From: Acidiluteibacter ferrifornacis
GTDB lineage: Bacteria > Bacteroidota > Bacteroidia > Flavobacteriales_E > Vicingaceae
Reading direction: 5' to 3'
NCBI RefSeq assembly: GCF_009909615.1
Contig: NZ_WWNE01000005.1
Coordinates: 372,334 to 436,333, forward strand
DNA length: 64,000 bases
Below the pieces are notes generated by a model. It was not told where the DNA came from and searched no databases. It saw only the letters and a list, made by a program, of their open reading frames with translations. Position numbers and translations under genes: made by a program. This document shows, piece after piece, positions 27,095 to 36,773 of this stretch (the stretch's first letter is position 1; each line of letters begins with the position of its first letter).

Positions 27095-28525
27095 ATGAAA
27101 TATATAATAATTATCCTCTCTTTTTGGGGGTGGAGTTCAATTGTAGCACAAAATACTGTCTCTATAAATCAAACTAATAGTTTAGAGTTGGAGACCATCC
27201 TAACTCATAAAAATTCGCTAATTGCTGCAGTAATGGAGAGGACGAATTCAGTTGATAGAGTCGTGATTTATAGAAGTGTTAATGAAGGTCTCAACTGGCA
27301 ATCGATTGATACCATACAAAATGGAAATCAAGGACGTGGAGACGCGTATGATCCTGTAATGACCATTGATAGCATAGGAAACATATACTTAGTGATGATG
27401 CGAAGAAATAATGGAGGTTCAAGCATACTAAATATGGATTTAGCACTTTATAGGTCATCGGACGATGGTGCGAACTGGCAATTTATAAGTTTCCCGCACG
27501 TAAATGATGAAATTGCAGACTATCCTCAAATAGTAGCAACAAGTAATGGTGAATTGCATATGGTGTATTCCTATTTTAGTTTTACTCCAATTGTAGAAGG
27601 AGTTGTAAATTATATCAAAAGCGTTGATGGTGGAGTTAGCTGGAGTGTTCCTCACTCATTTAGTATTCCTTCTAAAAATCCTGTCGGTCCCGATATAACA
27701 AGCCTACCTAACGATAAGTTAATGATATCTTTTGGAGATAATAATCAAAAAAAAATATATGCATCAATAAGTGATGATTTAGGGGGGACTTGGTCTCCAC
27801 TTGACACAATTGATAATAGTGAGCACAACGCACTTTGTAAGCCTCTTCGTTTATCTAGAGGACAATACAAATCAATTTTGAGCCATCGACCTCATCAATT
27901 AAATACTGATTTGAACTATCATTTTCAAAACTCGGATACAAGTAGATGGCATTCAACTTATATAAGTGTAGGAGCATATGCTGAATTTTTGCAAGACTCT
28001 ATTGGAGGAATACATGTGATTTATAACCAAAAAAACGGCAATAATTTTTTTCTTAACTATTGTTTCTCCACAGATTCTGGACTCACTTTTAGTACACCTT
28101 CTATTTTGTATTCTGCACCATTTCAGTTAAATGAACCGGGTGAATACCAATCCTTAATTCAAGTAAATGATAGTTTGTTATTTACTGTTTTTTGCGATTG
28201 GTCAGCCAATTCAAAAGTAAAAGTATTGTCGTTTCGGCCCTATCTATCTACTTCTGTCTATTTAAATGAAAAGGAGTTAATCAATCCATCGACTCTGAAA
28301 ATATATCCAAACCCTGCAAAAGAGTATATAACTTTGGATTTAAGTGTTTTTCCTGATGCAAAAGAGCTTCTTATTTTTAATGTTAAAGGAGAGCTCTTAA
28401 TTCAAAAAGAAGTTAATGCTCTATCTCATGTGAAAGTTCCAATTAGTCGACTTACGAATGGGATTTACTTGATACAGTTAATTTCAAGTGATAAGATTAT
28501 AGTAGATCGATTTCTAAAACAGTGA
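27095..28525 (+). CDS. Sialidase-like beta-propeller protein with T9SS sorting domain
   Basis: This 476-residue secreted protein has a signal peptide ending near residue 19 (SSIVAQ). It contains several Asp-box motifs (S-x-D-x-G-x-x-W type): YRSVNEGLNW, YRSSDDGANW, KSVDGGVSW and SISDDLGGTW, which mark a six-bladed sialidase/BNR propeller. The last 75 residues form a T9SS type A sorting domain (IYPNPAKEYITL, then LLIFNVKGELL, then GIYLIQLI). No catalytic Arg triad was verified, so it may bind glycans without hydrolysing them. It is probably surface exposed. Confidence 0.85.
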   Translation: MKYIIIILSFWGWSSIVAQNTVSINQTNSLELETILTHKNSLIAAVMERTNSVDRVVIYRSVNEGLNWQSIDTIQNGNQGRGDAYDPVMTIDSIGNIYLVMMRRNNGGSSILNMDLALYRSSDDGANWQFISFPHVNDEIADYPQIVATSNGELHMVYSYFSFTPIVEGVVNYIKSVDGGVSWSVPHSFSIPSKNPVGPDITSLPNDKLMISFGDNNQKKIYASISDDLGGTWSPLDTIDNSEHNALCKPLRLSRGQYKSILSHRPHQLNTDLNYHFQNSDTSRWHSTYISVGAYAEFLQDSIGGIHVIYNQKNGNNFFLNYCFSTDSGLTFSTPSILYSAPFQLNEPGEYQSLIQVNDSLLFTVFCDWSANSKVKVLSFRPYLSTSVYLNEKELINPSTLKIYPNPAKEYITLDLSVFPDAKELLIFNVKGELLIQKEVNALSHVKVPISRLTNGIYLIQLISSDKIIVDRFLKQ

Positions 28526-28666
28526 TTGTGTAGGAATTTAATTTTTGCTGCAGTCATGATGCACTAGGGTATGATGACTCCAACAATTATGCGAGTTTAC
28601 CCGTATTGTGGTGTGTAATGTTTTGAAATATTTTTATCCCCAAATCAAATTAAAACTAAACTAAAA

Positions 28667-30145
28667 ATGAAAAAATCTACACCCATAGGTCAATCATGGA
28701 CTAAGGAGAACTTAACTAAAGCATTAAATACAGCTGTTGCTGTAGAGTTATTTACAATTCCTGTATACTTAAGTGCTGCATCTTCAATAAAAATGGAAAA
28801 TCGAGCAGATAAAGTTATTCCGGCTACTGTTCATTCAAGCACTTCAGACAGCGGAACAGTCACAGAATTGTTTTCCGCTTATGATGTTATCATGTCTGTA
28901 GCAGTACAAGAAATGTATCATTTGACTTTGGCTTGTAATATTGCAAATGCATTAGGAGTTAGGCCTTCTGTAACTGCTCCCGATTTAAATAATCCTCCGA
29001 GTTGTTTGAATGGAATTATTGGAAAACCGGTAAAAGGTAATTTAAGCACGCTCATTGATACAATGCTAGCAATTGAAGCTCCTGACCCCAATTACCACTA
29101 CGATGAAAATCCAAGCAATCCAGTTTCTCCAAACGGACCTAAACTATACCAAGAAGAATACGATTCAATTGGTGACTTATATCACGCTTTAGCCTATGGA
29201 GTGGAAGCTTTATGGGATGAATTGTATTCCGCCGATAATGATGCCTATCAAAAACTTAATTTTCAAGGAAAATATGGAGAAGTAAAGCAATCGATTCAAA
29301 CGCTAGAGGATGCATTGAATGCTATGGCTTGTATCGTGGAAGAAGGAGAAGGTAATGGAGCCGAAGGTTTTATGCCTGGAGCATATGTTCCTGAACCTGG
29401 CCAAGAATATCAAGAGTTGGATGAAATTAGTCATTGGGAACGATTTAATGATATAAAAACTTACCTAAAAACCAATACTATTCCTCAGTATCAAGAAACA
29501 AATAGTGAAGTAATCAATGTAGCTCAAGGTAAACTAACAGAGGCATATTCTAAGGTAATTAATCAGATGAATGCTGATTTTTCGTCCCCAAACACTAGTT
29601 TAAATTTGAGAGGAATGTCTGAAACCGGCACATTAGCCACATCGGTTTGGCAAGGTGGAGAGGCCCCTCAGTGGAATTATACTAGCAAACCAACTCCTTG
29701 GCCACCTATACCTGCAGATGCGCACGTTTGTCAAGGTTTGAATATGTGTGCAGGAAAAGGGTTTAATAATTCAGGAACTGGTCCAGGTGATGGAGACTGT
29801 GCCACTGTAGAACAAGCATGCAGTACGTCTAATCAATGTAAAGGTCTGGGTGGTTGCGGATATGCTCCTGCAGGTCAAACTCCAACTCCCGGCTTAAATG
29901 ATTGTTCAGGTCAAGGTGGATGTCAATCTCCGATTTCTCCCTGCCAGGTCTATTCTAAGGGAACAAAAACTTATGGAGGAAAGCATGTTTGGGAGGTAGC
30001 CAGAACTTTGTTTGAAGAAAAAGTCAAAAAAGCAGGTAAGACCGTAAAACCCAACAATGGTAAAGTAATGCCACGAAGGTATTCTCCTGCTTTAAATCCT
30101 ACAAGTGGCGACCAAGGGAATACTTGTCCATTGCCTACCAAATAA
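28667..30145 (+). CDS. VioB/iminophenyl-pyruvate-dimer-synthase-type ferritin-like protein with Cys-rich C-terminal tail; probable MNIO substrate
   Basis: This 492-residue protein has no signal peptide. Residues 15-300 are a ferritin-like helical domain with probable di-iron ligands: Glu27 in VELFTIPVYL, Glu82/His85 in QEMYHL, and Glu253/His256 in EISHWERF. This matches the VioB-related ferritin-like family. Residues 350-430 are a Cys- and Gly-rich tail with nine cysteines (355, 361, 378, 385, 391, 397, 413, 419, 426) in units such as CQGLNMCAGKG, CKGLGGCG and CSGQGGC, plus Cys487. Such CxGxxxC/GGC repeats are typical of peptides modified by DUF692 enzymes. The DUF692 and DUF2063 genes follow, separated by a hairpin with a T-run. 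I infer that the ferritin-like domain serves as carrier and the tail as core. Confidence 0.85.
   Translation: MKKSTPIGQSWTKENLTKALNTAVAVELFTIPVYLSAASSIKMENRADKVIPATVHSSTSDSGTVTELFSAYDVIMSVAVQEMYHLTLACNIANALGVRPSVTAPDLNNPPSCLNGIIGKPVKGNLSTLIDTMLAIEAPDPNYHYDENPSNPVSPNGPKLYQEEYDSIGDLYHALAYGVEALWDELYSADNDAYQKLNFQGKYGEVKQSIQTLEDALNAMACIVEEGEGNGAEGFMPGAYVPEPGQEYQELDEISHWERFNDIKTYLKTNTIPQYQETNSEVINVAQGKLTEAYSKVINQMNADFSSPNTSLNLRGMSETGTLATSVWQGGEAPQWNYTSKPTPWPPIPADAHVCQGLNMCAGKGFNNSGTGPGDGDCATVEQACSTSNQCKGLGGCGYAPAGQTPTPGLNDCSGQGGCQSPISPCQVYSKGTKTYGGKHVWEVARTLFEEKVKKAGKTVKPNNGKVMPRRYSPALNPTSGDQGNTCPLPTK
29729..29944 (+). other. Cys-rich core region encoded in the ferritin-like gene
   Basis: Codons 355-426 encode nine cysteines in 72 residues. 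They are interspersed with Gly, Asn and Pro and lack the hydrophobic spacing of a folded domain. The units CQGLNMCAGKG, CKGLGGCGYAP and CSGQGGCQSP are related to one another. I mark this as the probable site of MNIO-catalysed cysteine modification. Alternatively the cysteines could bind metal directly. Confidence 0.6.
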
Positions 30146-30165
30146 TATCATTGATGAAGTGAACA

Positions 30166-30196
30166 GCGATGCAGAAGTTTCTGCATCGCATTTTTT
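30166..30196 (+). terminator. Intercistronic hairpin with T-run (attenuator or partial terminator)
   Basis: GCGATGCAGAA and TTCTGCATCGC form a perfect 11-bp stem (30166-30176 with 30179-30189) around a 2-base loop, followed by A and six T. It lies between the ferritin-like gene (stop at 30145) and the DUF692 start (30204). The structure looks like an intrinsic terminator and would keep the enzyme genes at a lower level than the substrate gene. Confidence 0.75.
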
Positions 30197-30203
30197 GTTT
30201 GAA

Positions 30204-31106
30204 ATGGAAAAAGAAAAAGCGTTCCCTTACCTAGGATTTGGTCTAGGACTTAGAAGTAAGCACTTTCAGTATATACTCAATAATAAGCCAGAGATTGATT
30301 GGTTTGAAATTATCTCTGAGAACTTTATTGATTCTAAAGGTTTTCCAAGATATGTGATACATCAAATTGCTGAACGCTATCCTGTTGTGATGCATGGGGT
30401 TTCAATGTCTATCGGAAGTACTGATCCAATTAATTTTGACTATTTAAAGAAGTTGAAAGTCATGGAAAAGGAAATCAATGCACAATGGATTTCCGATCAT
30501 TTATGTTGGACGGGAGTATTGGGAAAAAACACTCACGACTTATTGCCGTTGCCTTTGAATGAAGAAACTTTGAAACATGTTGTTGAGCGCATCAAAGTGG
30601 TAAGTGATTTCTTAGAGCGCCCATTGGTTTTGGAAAATCCAAGTTCTTATCTTCAATTTAAGTCTGATACATTGACTGAATGGGATTTTATCCGAGAGAT
30701 GGCCAATCAATCCGATTGTCGATTATTATTGGATTTAAACAACGTTTATGTGTCCTCTTTCAATCATCAGTTTGATCCGTTTGAATACGTAAAAGCATTG
30801 CCATTGGAAAAAGTGGTGCAGTTTCACTTAGCTGGGCATTTAAATAAAGGTACTCATATCATCGATACACACGACAATCATGTGGTTCAAGCCGTTTGGG
30901 AGCTATACCAAAAGACAATCCAATTAACAGGGCCAGTTTCTACTTTGTTGGAATGGGATTCCAATATCCCTGAGTTTCCTGAATTGAAAAAGGAAGTGTT
31001 AAAAGCGAAAGCGATTTTTGAAAATGGAAAACTTCCTGAAGAAGTACTGATTTCAAATAACACAGAAACAGTCTCCAATGCATTGTCAACCACACCAGCT
31101 ATTTAG
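30204..31106 (+). CDS. DUF692 family multinuclear non-haem iron oxidase (MNIO; BufB/MbnB-like)
   Basis: This 300-residue TIM-barrel protein is of the DUF692 family, which oxidatively remodels Cys or Asp residues of peptides (MbnB, TglH, BufB). I choose the ATG at 30204 (MEKEKAFPYLGFGLGLR); upstream in-frame codons from 30105 overlap the previous gene and the hairpin. Conserved metal-ligand candidates are present: His64 in MHGVSMSIGS, Asp98-His99 in ISDHLCWTG, Glu134-Asn135 in VLENPSSYL, Asp167/Asn169/Asn170 in LLLDLNNVY, His198 in QFHLAGH, the Asp211/His213 region and Glu240. It is followed 5 bases later by its probable DUF2063 partner. The substrate is inferred to be the upstream Cys-rich protein. 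Confidence 0.93.
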   Translation: MEKEKAFPYLGFGLGLRSKHFQYILNNKPEIDWFEIISENFIDSKGFPRYVIHQIAERYPVVMHGVSMSIGSTDPINFDYLKKLKVMEKEINAQWISDHLCWTGVLGKNTHDLLPLPLNEETLKHVVERIKVVSDFLERPLVLENPSSYLQFKSDTLTEWDFIREMANQSDCRLLLDLNNVYVSSFNHQFDPFEYVKALPLEKVVQFHLAGHLNKGTHIIDTHDNHVVQAVWELYQKTIQLTGPVSTLLEWDSNIPEFPELKKEVLKAKAIFENGKLPEEVLISNNTETVSNALSTTPAI

Positions 31107-31111
31107 GAATA

Positions 31112-31858
31112 ATGAGTGATTTAAAACAAATTCAAGAATGGATGGTGGGAGTGATTACTCATCCAAAAGGCGCTGTAATTGGTGCAGAAGAAACTTCCAT
31201 CAACGACCAACATTGGAACATTCAATCTGTTGTTTCTCCATCGGATACATTGACGAGTGAACAGCGAATAGGAATTTATCACAACGGATATTTTGCTCGG
31301 CTAATCGAATGTTTTAAAGTAGAATATCGTGGGTTATTGAATGCATTGGGTGAAAAACTATTCCAACACTTTGCATGGAATTTCTTATTGGAACATCCAT
31401 CCACAAGCTATACTTTAAATGATTTAGGTAAACTATTTCCCTCTTTTTTGGAATCGACTTTATTGGAAAATGAAAGCGCTCCAGAATCATGGCAGTTGTT
31501 TATTCTAGACGTGGCCAAATTTGAACGAACGTTTACTGAAGTATATAACGGGGAAGGACATGAAACTTTATTAGATACCAAATCAAGCAATCAACTTCAA
31601 ACCTCTCCTGCAATCGTGATGTTAGATTTGAAATTTCCGGTTGCAGAATGTATTGGTCATTTCCGAGAAGATAATTTCACCTCATTTCCAGAACCGATGA
31701 TTAGTCATTATGTCTTTACTCGTCAGAATTATATGGTAAAAGTATACCGTTTGGAAGATTCGGAGTATCAAATCTTGTTAGATTGGAAAAGTGGAGTGTT
31801 GGATTCTTGCCCCGATACGTTTCGTCAGAAATGGAAGGCGATTGGAGTAGGGTATTAA
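31112..31858 (+). CDS. DUF2063/HvfC-BufC-like partner protein of MNIO enzyme
   Basis: This 248-residue cytosolic protein has an N-terminal DUF2063 domain: RIGIYHNGYFARLIECFKVE, then GLLNALGEKLFQHFAWNFLLEHPSTSYTLNDLGKLFPSFLE, followed by a C-terminal mixed domain. In bufferin and related loci this protein binds the substrate leader and delivers it to the DUF692 oxidase. Placement directly behind the DUF692 gene (5-base gap) supports that role. It is longer than the minimal MbnC/TglI type partners and matches HvfC/BufC-like proteins. It converges with the WYL regulator gene. Confidence 0.9.
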   Translation: MSDLKQIQEWMVGVITHPKGAVIGAEETSINDQHWNIQSVVSPSDTLTSEQRIGIYHNGYFARLIECFKVEYRGLLNALGEKLFQHFAWNFLLEHPSTSYTLNDLGKLFPSFLESTLLENESAPESWQLFILDVAKFERTFTEVYNGEGHETLLDTKSSNQLQTSPAIVMLDLKFPVAECIGHFREDNFTSFPEPMISHYVFTRQNYMVKVYRLEDSEYQILLDWKSGVLDSCPDTFRQKWKAIGVGY

Positions 31859-31874
31859 TAAATGTTTCCAATAT

Positions 31875-32891
31875 TTAATCTTGGTAATTTCTAAGAGCTT
31901 TCCTATAATGACTTCTCAATTTTCGTTTTAGGGAAGTTGGTGAAATGATTTTAATGTGCTTTCCAAAACCCAACAGCAAGCGCTCAAGTTCTAAATTGTG
32001 ATGGACTTTCATCCTAAAAATAGAGCTGCCATCTTCATGAGTCCCCAATAACTCTTGACTTTTGTGAAACGGCTTAGTAATAACATATGGAGCATTTTCT
32101 CTTCCAATCTGAAATACGATTGTTTCTGGTGGTTGATTTTTTAAAACCGTCACACCAATGGTATCTTTATAAAATTCATCTGAATCAAAATCGATTACTT
32201 GATAATCTACTTTAGTATTGTATTCGATATCCACAATTCTATCTAGTGCCAAAGTTTGAATATTGTCTACTTTGTCACCAATAATTCCAAGAATGAACCA
32301 CCTATTGTTGTACTCTTTTAATAAGTATGGGGATAAATTAATATTAGAAATTTCTCTTGCTTTAAAGGATTGATAGCTTAGTGAAAGTACAAGTTTTTTT
32401 TGAATAGCCTGGTATAAAGTATCTAAAAAATGAAATCCTTTTAAGTGTTCATTTCTATCAAAATGTATAATTGGAGATTGGTGAAGAATTTCTGTATTTA
32501 CCTTTTCTTCCAAACGTTTAATGACATCTTGAAGGTCACTAAATAGAGAAAAGCCTTTGAATTGATTCAACATGGAAACTGTTTCAGAAAGTACATTTAG
32601 ATCATTTTTAGTTAATGGTACTTTACTAATCGAATAATCAGGATCTTCATATCTGTAATACTTTTTTTCATATACTTTAATGGGTGCATTATAGCCTAAT
32701 TTATCGCTTCTCATCAATTGAATATCAGATTGAATTGTACGTTTACTTATAGTTACATCTTTTCCTTCTAAGTCATATAGCGCATCCGAACAAGCTTCAA
32801 TTAAATCATTTAATGTCCACTTTTTAAATGAATTCTGTAAACATTTATCAATGGTTTGAAATCGGATTAGAGCTTTTTTGTTGATAGGCAT
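31875..32891 (-). CDS. WYL domain transcriptional regulator
   Basis: This 338-residue protein has an N-terminal winged HTH (roughly residues 5-65, with TISKRTIQSDIQLMRSDKLGYNAPI) and a C-terminal WYL sensory domain (LVLSLSYQSFKAREISNINLSP... NNRWFILGII) followed by a C-terminal extension. WYL proteins often sense nucleic acid or nucleotide ligands; examples are the DNA-damage regulators PafBC and DriD. It is transcribed divergently from rtcB, with only 82 bases between the two starts, and a dyad lies in that spacer. Control of rtcB by RNA damage signals is inference. Confidence 0.9.
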   Translation of the reverse strand: MPINKKALIRFQTIDKCLQNSFKKWTLNDLIEACSDALYDLEGKDVTISKRTIQSDIQLMRSDKLGYNAPIKVYEKKYYRYEDPDYSISKVPLTKNDLNVLSETVSMLNQFKGFSLFSDLQDVIKRLEEKVNTEILHQSPIIHFDRNEHLKGFHFLDTLYQAIQKKLVLSLSYQSFKAREISNINLSPYLLKEYNNRWFILGIIGDKVDNIQTLALDRIVDIEYNTKVDYQVIDFDSDEFYKDTIGVTVLKNQPPETIVFQIGRENAPYVITKPFHKSQELLGTHEDGSSIFRMKVHHNLELERLLLGFGKHIKIISPTSLKRKLRSHYRKALRNYQD

Positions 32892-32898
32892 GGCATAA

Positions 32899-34377
<1,479 letters not shown>

Positions 34378-34390
34378 ATAATTAGCAGGC

Positions 34391-34418
34391 CCCGAGCGAA
34401 TAATCTGGTTCGCTCGGG
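34391..34418 (+). other. Strong GC-rich hairpin downstream of rtcB
   Basis: CCCGAGCGAA and TTCGCTCGGG form a perfect 10-bp stem with an 8-base loop, 14 bases after the rtcB stop. No T-run follows, so it is not a canonical intrinsic terminator. It may stabilise the rtcB transcript end, or be part of a small structured RNA extending to about 34430. Confidence 0.55.
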
Positions 34419-34481
34419 TAAGTAGAGGCTAAATTGTAGATTCAATTCTAACTAAGTTCTTATTTTTAAAGGATGTGATTA

Positions 34482-35153
34482 TTGCAATCACTTAATTGTA
34501 AAAGCTTTACTGTATTTTTCATTATTATTAATCACCCCCAGACAACCAATTTAGAACTTCCTAGGTTATACATTCGAAAGCCAATCCAATTGAAAGAATT
34601 GATCTTAAACGAAGAAATACTAATTAAACATTGCATCGATAATAATCGACATGCGCAAGAAACCTTGTATAGCAATTATTACAAGGAATTGTACATCATT
34701 TCGATGCGCTATTTAAGTGATCATCACGAAGCTGAAGATGCTATCATTCTAACATTTACAAAGGTTTTCAATAATCTAAAATCTTTTTCCTACCAAGGCA
34801 AAGGAAGTCTGGGTAAGTGGATTCGGACAATAGTAATTAATGAATCAATTAGACTGTTGAATAAACGGAGTCAATTTGATTTTGAGAATGAATTGCACAC
34901 CATTGAAATTCAAAACAACTCACCAAATAGTGTGGAGCAGATGCAAGCTTCGGACATCTTAAAAATGATTGAACAATTACCTACAGGGTATAGAACCATT
35001 TTTAGTTTGTATGTGATTGAAGGGTATTCTCACAAGGAAATTGCAACACTTTTAAAAATTAGTGAAAACACTTCAAAAACTCAATTGAAGAAAGCTAGAA
35101 CTAGTTTAATGAATAGTATAAATAACGAAAATAGATCCTATGGAACCATCTGA
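34482..35153 (+). CDS. ECF-type RNA polymerase sigma factor
   Basis: The sigma-70 region 2 lies at about residues 45-115 (ETLYSNYYKELYIISMRYLSDHHEAEDAI, then FTKVFNNLKSF), and region 4 at about residues 165-215 (LPTGYRTIFSLYVIEGYSHKEIATLLKIS). No ATG occurs before region 2. The TTG at 34482 sits 8 bases behind AAAGGA and could start a 223-residue protein, but its first 35 residues look unlike sigma factors; a TTG at 34590 is the alternative. Its 3' end overlaps the next gene by 14 bases. It is probably regulated by that membrane protein as anti-sigma factor. Confidence 0.88.
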   Translation: MQSLNCKSFTVFFIIINHPQTTNLELPRLYIRKPIQLKELILNEEILIKHCIDNNRHAQETLYSNYYKELYIISMRYLSDHHEAEDAIILTFTKVFNNLKSFSYQGKGSLGKWIRTIVINESIRLLNKRSQFDFENELHTIEIQNNSPNSVEQMQASDILKMIEQLPTGYRTIFSLYVIEGYSHKEIATLLKISENTSKTQLKKARTSLMNSINNENRSYGTI

Positions 35154-35769
35154 TTTTGATGATATAATAAAAGGTAAGTTCGGGCAAGACAATGATTTGT
35201 ATTCCAATGAAATCGAACACTCTAAACCTTACGTTTGGACTGCAATTCAGCAAAACTTAATTGCAGATAAAGCTCCAATTAGATGGCATCATTTGGCGGT
35301 AGCGGTAATTCTATTGTTTATCTGTACTTCCTTTGTTATCTATCTTATTCAGCATCAACATCATAAAGAAATGAATCAGCTTGCCAAAAGCATGAATGTA
35401 ATGAACTCAAACTATTTAGCTCAGTCTAAGCAATTGCAACAAAAAGAAGAACAATTGAAGTGCCTTGAGGTTGATATTCAGTCATTAAAGCAAGATGATA
35501 AATTCAAGTCGAAGAAAGATTTGATCGTATCTAAACCGCATTATGTGTATCTAACAGATACTATTTATGTGAAGCAAATTAAATACATAACACAAATCGA
35601 AAATAGAGATACATTGGGTGTTTCATTGGCTAATAATGATACAATTATTGACAAAGAGTCGATAAAGCCGCACCAAATGATTTATCCAGTTTATAAAACG
35701 AGTAAATCAACAAAAGTGGAATCAGAGAATCTGAAAGTGAAGATTAACTCATTTGCTTCTAACCAATAA
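35140..35769 (+). CDS. Single-pass membrane protein, probable anti-sigma factor
   Basis: This 209-residue protein has a cytosolic N-terminus (1-48), one membrane helix at about residues 51-70, a coiled-coil segment (about 75-120; many Gln, Leu, Lys) and a periplasmic tail. It overlaps the ECF sigma gene and so has the place of an anti-sigma factor in Bacteroidota, but it has no recognisable zinc HxxxCxxC motif and the cytosolic part is short. Anti-sigma function is inference from gene order. Confidence 0.75.
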   Translation: MEPSDFDDIIKGKFGQDNDLYSNEIEHSKPYVWTAIQQNLIADKAPIRWHHLAVAVILLFICTSFVIYLIQHQHHKEMNQLAKSMNVMNSNYLAQSKQLQQKEEQLKCLEVDIQSLKQDDKFKSKKDLIVSKPHYVYLTDTIYVKQIKYITQIENRDTLGVSLANNDTIIDKESIKPHQMIYPVYKTSKSTKVESENLKVKINSFASNQ

Positions 35770-35789
35770 TAACCCTTAAAAACAAAACG

Positions 35790-36743
35790 ATGAAAAAGAC
35801 TTGGATTTACTTAGTAGCTGTATTATTTCCATTTATTGGGATTTGTCAGCAAATACCAGATTCTGTAACTGTATTTATTGATAATAGAATAGAAGTAGTG
35901 ATTGAGTTGGATGATTACATCAAACTAAAAGAAAATAATGATGCAGCGACTATTGTTAAGAAATTTCAAGCTCAATTACCTAAAATTATAAACGAGCTTC
36001 AACTCGATAAATCTGAAATAGTAACATATATAAATGATAGTCTTTTAACTATAGAAGATGGGGAGCAAAGAAAGGTCTTTTTAAATACTGAATCTTCCCT
36101 AATTAATACCGGGGTAAGAGATAAGGCTATTCTTAGATACAAAGGTTTAGAGATAACCATTTCAACTAATGATTTAGAGATAATTTTAGATATTGATATG
36201 GCGAAATGCGTACAAATGGTTGTTGATTCTTTACCAGAAAAATCACGACTTTCAAGATCATTGTTTTTTCAAATCATTGATAGCAAAGTTATTGAAATAG
36301 ACGGTCAGAATAGAAAAAATTCATATAATGATGTGCTTGCACTTCAAATGGGTACTGGTATTAGTTTGCTAAAAAACACTAGTTTAGTTGATCTCACTTT
36401 TTCTATGGATTTTATATTCTATAAAAAAGGTAAAATTTCTCACAATGGCTATGTTTCTACGAATCTGATGTATGATTTTGTAAATAATAGAGAGATGAAT
36501 ATCAATACGTTTTTGAATATCGGTTATCGTTCATATTATTTCAATAAAGAAGATGAAGAGCATTTTGTTGGATTAGAATTTGGTTATTTAGTTTCTCGTC
36601 AAGGTGATTTATTTGATAAGAATACTTTTCGATTTGGACTTAGTAAATCTATCAATAGTCATTTTACATTTTCATCACAATTATATATGGAAGACAATTT
36701 TAAGCGTTTTTATCCGGGTGTGCGATTAGATATAAAATTCTAA
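35790..36743 (+). CDS. Secreted/outer-membrane protein of unknown function, downstream of the sigma pair
   Basis: This 317-residue protein has a signal peptide (MKKTWIYLVAVLFPFIGICQ). Residues 20-180 are acidic and mixed, and residues 195-317 alternate strands with aromatic ends (for example IGYRSYYFNKEDEEHFVGLE), so the C-terminal half looks like an outer-membrane barrel. It begins 20 bases after the anti-sigma-like gene and probably belongs to the same transcript. It may be an envelope component regulated by or signalling to the sigma factor. No family is recognised. Confidence 0.72.
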   Translation: MKKTWIYLVAVLFPFIGICQQIPDSVTVFIDNRIEVVIELDDYIKLKENNDAATIVKKFQAQLPKIINELQLDKSEIVTYINDSLLTIEDGEQRKVFLNTESSLINTGVRDKAILRYKGLEITISTNDLEIILDIDMAKCVQMVVDSLPEKSRLSRSLFFQIIDSKVIEIDGQNRKNSYNDVLALQMGTGISLLKNTSLVDLTFSMDFIFYKKGKISHNGYVSTNLMYDFVNNREMNINTFLNIGYRSYYFNKEDEEHFVGLEFGYLVSRQGDLFDKNTFRFGLSKSINSHFTFSSQLYMEDNFKRFYPGVRLDIKF

Positions 36744-36761
36744 ATTCAATAACTATTGCTG

Positions 36762-36769
36762 TAAATTTG
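36762..36769 (+). promoter_or_regulatory. Bacteroidetes-type -7 promoter element (TAAATTTG)
   Basis: TAAATTTG matches TAnnTTTG and ends only 4 bases before the GTG start of the phosphotransferase gene. If it is used, the transcript would be leaderless or nearly so. Confidence 0.4.
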
Positions 36770-36773
36770 CCAT

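Noticed and set aside
28667-30145. Reading the ferritin-like gene as a violacein-type biosynthetic gene cluster (VioB)
   Set aside because: No other violacein or indolocarbazole genes (VioA, VioC-E or StaD-like partners) are in the window; only the fold is shared.
34384-34440. tRNA-like structure behind rtcB
   Set aside because: Only one strong stem is visible; no acceptor stem, anticodon arm or CCA end could be formed.
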